64,000 bases of DNA from Chamaelirium japonicum. Its lineage: Eukaryota > Streptophyta > Magnoliopsida > Liliales > Melanthiaceae. Below are positions 52,557-63,355 of the stretch, one piece after another (within the stretch, counting starts at the first letter, position 1; each line of letters opens with the position of its first letter). The position numbers and the translations under genes were made by a program. The notes beneath the pieces were generated by a model. The model was not told the origin of the DNA. It worked only from the letters and a program-made list of their open reading frames with translations, and searched no databases. Location of the stretch: NCBI GenBank assembly GCA_947650365.1, contig CANTAL010000099.1:186001-250000 (forward strand), in the 5' to 3' direction.

Positions 52557-53440
52557 GAATTCATTCGTACGATCCATTCTAATTCCTTCGTACGATCCAT
52601 ATTCTAATTCATTCGCACGATCCATTCTAATTCATTACTACGATCCATTCTAATTCATTCGTACGATCCATTCTAATTCATTCGCACGATCCATTCTAAT
52701 TCATTCATACGATCCATTCTATTTCATTCGTACGATCCATTCTTATTCATTCGTACGATCCATTCTAATTCATTTGCACGAAGGTATCCATTCTAATTCA
52801 TTCGTACTATCCATTCTAATTCATTCGTACAATCCATTCTAATTCATTCGCTCGATCCATTCTTACTCATTCGTACGATCCATTCTAATTCATTCAGACG
52901 ATCCATTCTAATTCATTCGTACAATCCATTCTAATTCATTCGCACGATCCATTCTTACTCATTCGTACGATCCATTCTAATTCATTCGCACGATCCATTC
53001 TAATTCATTAATACGATCCATTCTAATTCATTCGCACGATCCATTCTAATTCATTCACACTCATACGATCCATTCTAATTCATTCGCACGAATGTATCCT
53101 TTCTAATTCATTCGTACGATCCATTCTAATTCATTCGCACAATCTATTCTAATTTATTCGCATGATCCATTCTAATTCATTCGTACGATCCATTCTAATT
53201 CATTCATACGATCCATTCTAATTCATTCGCACGATCCATTCTAATTCATTCGCACGATCCATTCTAATTCATTAGCACGATCCATTCTAATTCATTCGTA
53301 CGATCCATTCTAATTCATTTATACGATCCAATCTAATTCATTCATACGATCCATTCTAATTCTTTCGCACGAATGTATCCATTCTAATTCATTCGTACGA
53401 TCCATTCTAATTCATTAGCACGAAAAAACACGATCCACTC
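52557..53440 (-). repeat. R block, 0.88 kb
   Basis: Starts at class B but departs from the B-D series after about 80 bp (ATTACTACG). It carries TTTGCACGAAGG near 52778 and CACACTCATACG near 53055, then reaches class D. Confidence 0.87.
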
Positions 53441-54044
53441 ACATACGAATAAATTAGAATGAATTAGAATGGATTGTGTGAATGAATTAGAATGGATCGT
53501 ATGAATGAATTAGAATGGATCGTACGAATGAATTAGAATATGGATCGTACGAAGGAATTAGAATGGATCGTACGAATGAATTCGAATGTATCCTTTCTAA
53601 TTCATTCGTACGATCCATTCTAATTCCATCGTACGATCCATTCTAATTCATTCGTACGATCCATTCTAATTCATTCGCACGATCCATTCTAATTCATTCG
53701 TATGATCCATTCTATTTCATTCATACGATCCATTCTAATTCATTCATACGATCTATTCAAATTCTTTCGCACGAATGTATCCATTCTAATTCATTCGTAC
53801 GATCCATTCTAATTCATTTGCACGATCTATTCTAATTCATTCATATAATCCATTCTAATTCTTTTGCACGAATGTATCCATTCTAATTCATTCGTTCGAT
53901 CCATTCTAATTCATTCGTACGATCCATTCTAATTCATTCGCACGATCCATTCTAATTCATGCATATGATCCAATCTAATTCATTCATACGATCCATTCTA
54001 ATTCATTCACACGAATGTATCCATTCTAATTCATTCGTACATGT
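53423..54044. repeat. Complete beta module D-B-E, short form
   Basis: Class D A6 at 53423-53428, class B GAATTC at 53578-53583, class E ACATGT at 54039-54044. Spacing is 155 and 461 bp. F from D to B, R from B to E. Confidence 0.9.
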
Positions 54045-55004
54045 ATGAATGAATTAGAATGGATCGTACAAATGAATTAGAGTTGATACATTCGTGCGAA
54101 TGAATTAGAATGGATCGTACGAATGAATTAGATTGGATCGTATGAATGAATTATAATGGATCATGCGAATGAATTAGAATAGATCATACGAATGAATTAG
54201 AATGGATCGTACGAATGAATTAGAATGGATACATTCGTGCAAAAGAATTAGAATGGATTGTATGAATGAATTAGAATGGATCGTGCGAATGAATTAGAAT
54301 CGATACATTCGTGCGAATGAATTAGAATGGATCGTATGAATGAATTAGATTGGATCGTATGAATGAATTAGAATGGATCGTATGAATGAATTAGAATGGA
54401 TCATACGAATGAATTAGAATGGATCGTATGAATGAATTAGAATGGATTGTACGAATGAATTAGAATGGATCGTTTGAATGAATTAGAATGGATCGTACTT
54501 ATGAATTAGAATGGGTCATACGAATGAAATAGAATGGATCATACGAAGGAATTAGAAAAGATCGTACAAATGAATTAGAATGGATCGTATGAATGAAATA
54601 GAATAGATCGTACGAATGAATTAGAATGGATCGTATGAATGAATTAGATTAGATCGTATGAATAAATTAGAATGGATTGTACGAATGAAATAGAATAGAT
54701 CGTACGAATGAAATAGAATGGATCGTATGAATGAATTAGAATAGATTGTGCGAATGGATTAGAATGGATCATACGATTGAGTAAGAATGGATTGTACGAA
54801 TGAAATAGATTAGATCGTACGAATGAATTTGAATGGATCGTATGAATGAATTAGAATGGATCGTGCGAATGAATTAGAATGGATCGTACGAATGAATTAG
54901 AATGGATCGTATGAATGAATTAGAATGGATCGTAGTAATGAATTAGAATGGATCCTACGAATGAATTAGAATAGATTGTGCGAATGAATTAGAATGGATC
55001 TGGA
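54045..55004 (+). repeat. F block, 0.96 kb
   Basis: Follows class E as at 31805, with GAGTTGATACATTCG and CATGCGAATG. It ends at a class C dyad (TGGATCTGGATCGTGT at 54995), with the preceding series matching that before 20383. Confidence 0.88.
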
Positions 55005-55752
55005 TCGTGTATCCATTTTAATTCATTCGTACGACCCATTCTAATTCATTCGCACGATCCATTCTAATTCATTCGTATGATCTATTCTATTTCATTCGTA
55101 AAATCCATTCTAATTCATTCATACGATCCAATCTAATTCATTCATACGATCCATTCTAATTCATTCGTACGATCTATTCTATTTCATTCATACGATCCAT
55201 TCTAATTCGTTTGTACGATCCTTTCTAATTCCTTCGTACGATCCATTCTATTTCATTCGTATGACCCATTCTAATTCATAAGTACGATCCATTCTAATTC
55301 ATTCAAACGATCCATTCTAATTCATTCGTACGATCCATTCTAATTCATTCGCACGATCCATTCTAATTCATTCATACGATCCAATCTAATTCATTCATAC
55401 GATCTATTCTAATTCATTCGCACGAATGTATCCATTCTAATTAATACACACGATCCATTCTAATTCATTCATACAATCCATTCTAATTCTTTTGCACGAA
55501 TGTATCCATTCTAATTCATTCGTACGATCCATTCTAATTCATTCATATGATCTATTCTATTTCATTCGCATGATCCATTATAATTCATTCATACGATCCA
55601 ATCTAATTCATTCGTACGATCCATTCTAATTCATTCGCACGAATGTATCAACTCAATCCATTCTAATTCATTCGTACGATCCATTCTTACTCATTCGTAC
55701 GATCCATTCTAATTCATTCGCACGAATGAAACCATTCTAATTCATTCGTATG
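55005..55752 (-). repeat. R block, 0.75 kb
   Basis: R units after class C, including ATAAGTACG and ATTCAAACG near 55280 and an eroded GTATCAACTCAATCC unit near 55650. It ends at CGTATGTCGTACG. Confidence 0.86.
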
Positions 55753-57314
55753 TCGTACGAATGAATTAGAATGGATCGTGCGAATGAATAAGAATGGATC
55801 GTACGAATGAATTAGAATGGATCATACGAAGGAATTAGAATGGATCGTACGAATGAATTAGAAAGGATACATTCGAATTCATTCGTACGATCCATTCTAA
55901 TTCCTTCGTACGATCCATATTCTAATTCATTCGCACGATCCATTCTAATTCATTCATACGATCCATTCTAATTTATTCGCACGATCGATTCTAATTCATT
56001 CGTACGATCCATTCTAATTCATTCGCACGATCCATTCTAATTCATTCGTACGATCCATTCTAATTCATTCGCACAATCTATTCTAATTCATTCGTACGAT
56101 CCATTCTAATTCATTCGCACGATCCATTCTAATTCATTCATACGATCCATTCTATTTCATTCGTACGATCCATTCTTACTCATTCGTACGATCCATTCTA
56201 ATTCATTTGCACGAAGGTATCCATTCTAATTTATTCGTACGATCCATTCTAATTCATTCGTACGATTCATTCTAATTCACTCCATTCTAATTCATTCGTA
56301 CGATCCATTCTTACTCATTCGTACGATCCATTCTAATTCATTCGCACGAATGAATCCATTCTAATTCATTCGTATGATCCATTCTAATTCATTCGCATGA
56401 ATGTATCCATTCTCATTCATTCGTACGATCCATTCTATCTCATTCGTACAATCCATTCTATTTCATTCGCACGATCCATTCTAATTCATTCGCACAATCC
56501 ATTCTAATTCATTCGTACGATCCATTCTAATTCATTCGTACGATTCATTCTAATTCAATCCATTCTAATTCATTCGTACGATCCATTCTTACTCATTCGT
56601 ACGATCCATTCTAATTCATTCATACGATCCAATTAATTCATTCATACGATCCATTCAAATTCATTAATACGATCCAATCTAATTCATTCATACGATCCAA
56701 TCTAATTCGTGCGAGTGAATTAGCATTGATCGTGCTAATGAATTAGAATGGAACGTACGAATGAATTAGAATGGATCGTAGAATGGATCGTATGAATGAA
56801 TTAGATTGGATCGTACGAATGAGTAAGAATGGATCATACGAATGAAATTGAATGGATCGTACGTATCAATTAGAATGGATACATTCATGGGAATGAATTA
56901 GAATGGATCGTACGAAGGAATTAGAATGGATCGTACGAAGGAATTAGAATGGATAGTACGAATGAATTAGAATGGATACCTTCGTGCAAATGAATTAGAA
57001 TGGATCGTACGAATGAGTAAGAATGGATCGTACGAATGAAATAGAATGGATCGTATGAATGAATTAGAATGGATCGCGTGAATGAATTAGAATGGATCGT
57101 ACGAATGAATTAGAATAGATTGTGTGAATGAATTAGAATGGATCGCACGAATGAATTAGAATGGATCGTACGAATGAATTAGAATGGATCGTATGAATGA
57201 ATTAGAATGGATCGTACGAATGAATTAGAATGGATCGTATGAATGAATTAGAATGGATTGTACGAATGAATTAGAATGGATCGTACGAATGAATTAGAAT
57301 GGATACATTCGTGC
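55753..57314. repeat. F-R-F blocks
   Basis: F 55753-55874 ends at class B (GAATTC at 55875). R 55875-56708 carries TTTGCACGAAGG near 56208 and a truncated CACTCCATTC unit, and ends in a run of diverged AATCTAATTC units. F 56709-57314 starts with a diverged GTGCGAGTGAATTAG and ends at class A (57315). Confidence 0.85.
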
Positions 57315-58254
57315 GAATCCATTCTATTTCATTCGTACGATCCATTCTAATTCATTCGCACGATCCATTCTAATTCATTCATACGATCCATTCTAATTCA
57401 TTCGTACGATCCATTCTAATTCATTCATACGATCCATTCTAATTCATTCGTACGATCCATTCTAATTCATTCGCACAATCTATTCTAATTCATTCGTACG
57501 ATCCATTCTAATTCATTCGCACGATCCATTCTAATTCATTCATACGATCCATTCTATTTCATTCATACGGTCCATTCTTACTCATTCGTACGATCCATTC
57601 TAATTCATTTGCACGAAGGTATCCATTCTAATTCATTCGTACTATCCATTCTAATTCCTTCGTACGATCCATTCTAATTCCTTCGTACGATCCATTCCAA
57701 TTCATTCTAATTCTAATTCATTCGCACGAATGTATCCATTCTAATTCATTCATACGATCCATTTTAATTCATTCATACGAACCATTCTAATTCATTGATA
57801 TGATCCATTCTAATTCATTCGCACGATCCATTCTTACTCATTCGTACGATCCATTCTAATTCATTCGCATGATCCATTCTAATTCATTAATACTATCCAT
57901 TCTAATTCATTCGCACGATCCATTCTAATTCATTCACACTCATACGATCCATTCTAATTCATTCGCACGAATGTATCCTTTCTAATTCATTCGTACGATC
58001 CATTCTAATTCATTCGCACTATCTATTCTAATTCATTCGAACGATCCATTCTAATTCATTCGTACGATCCATTCTAATTCATTCGTAGGATCTATTCTAA
58101 TTTATTCGCACGATCCATTCTAATTCATTAGCACGATCCATTCTAATTCATTCGTACGATCCATTCTAATTCATTAATACGATCCATTCTAATTCATTCG
58201 CACGAATGTATCCATTCTAATTCATTAATACGATCCAATCTAATTCATTCATAC
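57315..58254 (-). repeat. R block, 0.94 kb (long alpha module)
   Basis: Class A at 57315 and TTTGCACGAAGG at 57608, 293 bp, exactly one unit longer than the 270-bp form. CACACTCATACG near 57935 is followed by further R units instead of class D. Confidence 0.87.
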
Positions 58255-60795
58255 GAATGAATTAGAATGGATACATTCATGCAAAACAAATAAAATGGAT
58301 TGTATGAATGAATAAGAATGGATCGTGTGAATGAATTAGAATGGATCATACGAATGAATTAGAATGGATACATTCGTGCGAATGAATTAGAATGGATCGT
58401 GCGAATGAATTAGAATGGATCGTACGAATGAATTAGAATGGATCGTACGAATGAATTAGAATGGATCGTGCGAATGAATTAGAATGGATCGTAAGAATGA
58501 ATTAGAATGGATCGTATGAATGAATTAGATTGGATCGTATTAATGAATTAGAATGGATCGTACGAATAAATTAGAATAGATCGTACGAATGAATTAGAAT
58601 GGATACGAATGGATCGTACGAATGAGTAAGAATGGATCGTACGAATGAAATAGAATGGATTGTACGATTGAATTAGAATGGATATATTCGTGCGAATGAA
58701 TTCGGATAAATAAATCGTACGGATGAAATAGAATAGATCGTACGGATAAATAAATTTGGATCGTGCTAATGAATTAGAATGGATCGTACGAATGAATTAG
58801 AATGGATCGTACTAATGAATTAGAATAGATTGTGCGAATGAATTAGAATAGATCGTACGAATGAATTAGAAAGGATATATTCGTGCGAATGAATTAGAAT
58901 AGATCGTATGAATGAATTAGATTGGATCGTATTAATGAATTAGAATGGATCATGCGAATGAATTAGTATGGATCGTACGAATGAATTAGAATGGATAGAT
59001 TCGTGCGAATGAATTAGAATGGATCATATGAATGAATTAGAATGGATCGTACGAATGAATGCGAATGGATCGTGCGAATGAATTAGAATGGATTGTACGA
59101 AGAATTAGAATGGATCGTACGAATGAATTAGAATAGATTGTGCGAATGAATTAGAATGGATCGTACGAATGAATTTAAATGGATAAATTCGTGCAAATGA
59201 ATTAGAATGGATTGTATGAATGAATTAGATTGGATCGTATAAATGAATTAGAATGGATCGTACGAATGAATTAGAATAGATCGTACGAATAAATTAGAAT
59301 GGATACGAATGGATCGTACGAATGAGTAAGAATGGATCGTACGAATGAAATAGAATGGATTGTACGAATGAATTAGAATGGATACATTCGTGCGAATGAA
59401 TTAGGACGGATCGTATGAATGAATTAGAATAGATTGTGCGAATGAATTAGAATGGATCGTACGAATGAATTAGAATGGATACATTCATGCGAATGGATTA
59501 GAATGGATCGTATGAATGAATTAGAATGGATCGTATGAGTGAATTAGAATGGATACGAAGGAATTAGAATGGATCATACGAAGGAATTAGAATGGAGAAT
59601 GGATCGTGCGAATGAATTAGAATGGATCGTGCGAAAAGAATGGATCGTACGAATGAAATAGAATAGATCGTACGGATAAATGAATTTGGATCGTGCTAAT
59701 GAATTAGAATGGATCGTACGAATGAATTAGAATGGATCGTACTAATGAATTAGAATAGATTGTGCGAATGAATTAGAATGGATCATACGAATGAATTAGA
59801 AAGGATATATTCGTGTAAATGAATTTGAATAGATCGTATGAATGAATTAGATTGGATCGTATTAATGAATTAGAATGGATCGTGCGAATGAATTAGAATG
59901 GATCGTGCGAATGAATTAGAATGGATCGTACGAATGAATTAGAATCGATCGTACGAATGAATTAGAATGGATCATGCGAATGAATTAGAATGGATCGTGC
60001 GAATGAATTAGAATGGATCGTACGAATGAAATAGAATGGATTGGACGAATGAGATAGAATGGATCGTACGAATGAATTAGAATGGATACATTCATGCGAA
60101 TGAATTAGAATGGATCATACGAATGAATTAGAATGGATTCATTCGTGGGAATGAATTAGAATGGATCGTACGAATGAGTAAGAATGGATCGTACGAATGA
60201 ATTAGAATGGATTGAATTAGAATGAATCGTACGAATGAATTAGAATAGATCGTACGAATGAATTAGAATGGATTGAATTAGAATTAATCGTACGAATGAA
60301 TTAGAATAAATCATACCGTACGAATGAATTAGAATGGATCATACGAAGGAATTAGAATGGATCGTACGAATGAATTAGAATGGATCGTACGAATGAATTA
60401 GAATGGATCGTACGAAGGAATTAGAATGGATCGTACGAAGGAATTAGAATGGATAGTACGAATGAATTAGAATGGATACCTTTGTGCAAATGAATTAGAA
60501 TGGATCGTACGAATGAGTAAGAATGTATCGTACGAATGAAATAGAATGGATCGTATGAATGAATTAGAATGGATCGTGCGAATGAATTAGAATGGATCGT
60601 ACGAATGAATTAGAATAGATGGTGCGAATGAATTAGAATGGATCGTACGAATGAATTAGAATGGATCGTACGAATGAATTAGAATGGATCGTATGAATGA
60701 ATTAGAATGGATCATGCGAATGAATTAGAATGGATCGTACGAATGAATTAGAATATGGATCGTACGAAGGAATTAGAATGGATCGTACGAATGAA
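58255..60795 (+). repeat. F block, 2.5 kb
   Basis: Two copies of a GGATACGAATGGATCG series at 58601 and 59301 (offset 700) and of AAGGATATATTCGTG at 58871 and 59801 (offset 930), plus irregular truncated units near 58700 and 59545-59690. It ends at class B (GAATTC at 60793). Confidence 0.89.
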
Positions 60796-62749
60796 TTCGA
60801 ATGTATCCTTTCTAATTCATTCGTACGATCCATTCTAATTCCTTCGTACGATCCATTCTAATTCATTCGTACGATCCATTCTATTTCATTCATACGATCC
60901 ATTCTAATTCATTCATACGATCTATTCTAATTCTTTTGCACGAATGTATCCATTCTAATTTATTCGTACGATCCATTCTAATTCATTCGCACGATCTATT
61001 CTAATTCATTCATACAATCCATTCTAATTCTTTTGCACGAATGTATCCATTCTAATTCATTCGTTCGATCCATTCTAATTCCTTCGTACGATCCATTCTA
61101 ATTCATTCGCACGATCCATTCGAATTCACTCAAACGATCCATTCTAATTCATTCATATGATCCATTCTAATTCATTCGCACGAATGTATCCATTCTAATT
61201 CATTCGTACGATCAATTCTAATTCATTTGTACGAATGTATCCACTCTAATTCATTCATACGATCCATTCTAATTCATTCGCACGAATGTATCCATTCCAA
61301 TTCATTCGTACGATCCATTCTAATTCATTCGCACAATCTATTCAAATTCATTCGTACGATCAATTCTAATTCATTAGCATGATCCATTCTAATTCATTCG
61401 TACGATCTATTCTATTTCATTCGTACAATCCATTCTTACTCAATCGTATGATCCATTCTAATCAATTCGCACAATCTATTCAAATTCATTCGTACGATCC
61501 ATTCTATTTTATTCGTACGATCCATTCTAATTCATACGATCCATTCTATTTCATTCATACGATCCATTTTAATTCATTTGCACGATCCATTCTAATTCAT
61601 TCGTACGATCCATTCTATTTCATTCGTACGATCCATTCTAATTCATACGATCCATTCTATTTCATTCATACGATCCATTTTAATTCATTCGCACGATCCA
61701 TTCTAATTCATTCATACGATCCATTCTAATTCATTCGTACGATCCATTCTAATTTCTTCGTATGATCAATTCTAATTCCTTCGTACGATCCATTCTAATT
61801 CCTTCGTACGATCCATTCAAATTCATTCGCACGAATCTATCCATTCTAATTCATTCGTACGATCCATTCTAATTCATTCGCACGATCCATTCTAATTCAT
61901 TAATACGATCCAACCTAATTCATTCATGCGATCTATTCTAATTCATTTGCACGAATATATCCTTTCTAATTCATTCGTACGATCCATTCTAATTCATTCG
62001 CACAATCTATTCTAATTCATTAGTACGATCCATTCTAATTCATTCGTACGATCCATTCTAATTCATTAGCACGATCCAAATTCATTTATCCGTACGATCT
62101 ATTCTATTTCATTCGTACGATCCATTCTTATCGCACGATCCATTCTAATTCATTCGCACGATCCATTCTCCATTCTAATTCCTTCGTACGATCCATTCTA
62201 ATTCCTTCATACGATCCATTCTAATTCATTCGTACGATCCATTCTAATTCATTCGTACGATCCATTCTAATTCCTTCGTATGATCCATTCTAATTCATTC
62301 GTACGGTATGATTCATTCTAATTCATTCGTACGATTCATTCCAATTCAATCCATTCTAATTCATTCGTACGATCCATTCTAATTCATTTGTACGATCCAT
62401 TCTAATTCATTCGTACGATCCAATCTAATTCATTTGTACGATCCATTCTAATTCATTCGTACGATTCATTCTAATTCAATCCATTCTAATTCATTCGTAC
62501 GATCCATTACTCATTCGTACGATCCATTCTAACTCATTCGCACGAATGAATCCATTCTAATTCATTCGTATGATCCATTCTAATTCATTCGTATGAATGT
62601 ATCGATTCTAATTCATTCGTACGATCCATTCTATCTCATTCGTACAATCCATTCTATTTCATTCGTACGATCCATTCTAATTCATTCGCACGATCCATTC
62701 TAAGTCATTCGCACGATCTATTCTAATTCATTAGCACGATCATTCATAC
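60796..62749 (-). repeat. R block, 1.95 kb
   Basis: Starts at class B without a class E 461 bp later. It contains CACTCAAACG near 61130, the longest stop-poor series (61379-61729) with a 111-bp internal duplication, truncated units near 62075-62170, and GGTATGATTC at about 62307. Confidence 0.89.
61501..61722 (-). repeat. 111-bp tandem duplication
   Basis: ATTCTATTTT at 61501 and ATTCTATTTC at 61612 start two copies of a five-unit series that includes one 19-bp unit (4 x 23 + 19 = 111). Since 111 is a multiple of three, the copy does not change the reading frame of the repeat translation. Confidence 0.88.
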
Positions 62750-63355
62750 GAATGAATTAGAATGTATCGTATGAATGAATTAGAATGGATCATATGAATG
62801 AATTAGAATGGATTGTACGAATGAAATAGAATAGATCGTACGAATGAATTAGAATGGATCGTGCGAATGAATTAGAATGGATCGTGCGAATGAATTAGAA
62901 TGGATCGTACGAATGAATTAGAATGGATCGTATGAATGAATTAGAATGGACCATACGAATGAATTAGAATGGATGCATTCGGGTGAATGAATTAGAATGG
63001 ATCGTGCGAATGAATTAGAATGGATCGTACGAAGGAATTAGAATGGATCGTACGAAGGAATTAGAATGAATACCTTCGTGCAAATGAATTAGAATGGATC
63101 GTACGAATGAGTAAGAATGGATTGTACGAATGAAATAGAATGGATCGTATGAATGAATTAGAATGGATCGTGCGAATGAATTAGAATGGATCGTACGAAT
63201 GAATTAGAATAGATTGTGCGAATGAATTAGATTGGATCGTACGAATGAATTAGAATGGATCGTACGAATGAATTAGAATGGATCGTATGAATGAATTAGA
63301 ATGGATCGTGCGAATGAATTAGAATGGATCGTACGAATGAAATAGAATGGATTCG
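62750..63355 (+). repeat. F block, 0.6 kb (alpha module at right)
   Basis: Marker CAAA ends at 63084 and class A GGATTC ends at 63354, 270 bp. Confidence 0.88.

Noticed and set aside
61379-61729. Open reading frames of 62-116 codons (10739-10927, 15216-15437, 17957-18265, 19885-20094, 23004-23198, 23737-23949, 26840-27046, 34106-34336, 35463-35702, 36733-36972, 38047-38277, 47927-48160, 49569-49772, 61379-61729, 63699-63938) as genes
   Set aside because: All are translations of the R strand of the satellite unit, with a 23-residue period set by 23 bp x 3. They exist only where the unit's TAA is mutated, have no distinct start context and resemble no protein family I know.
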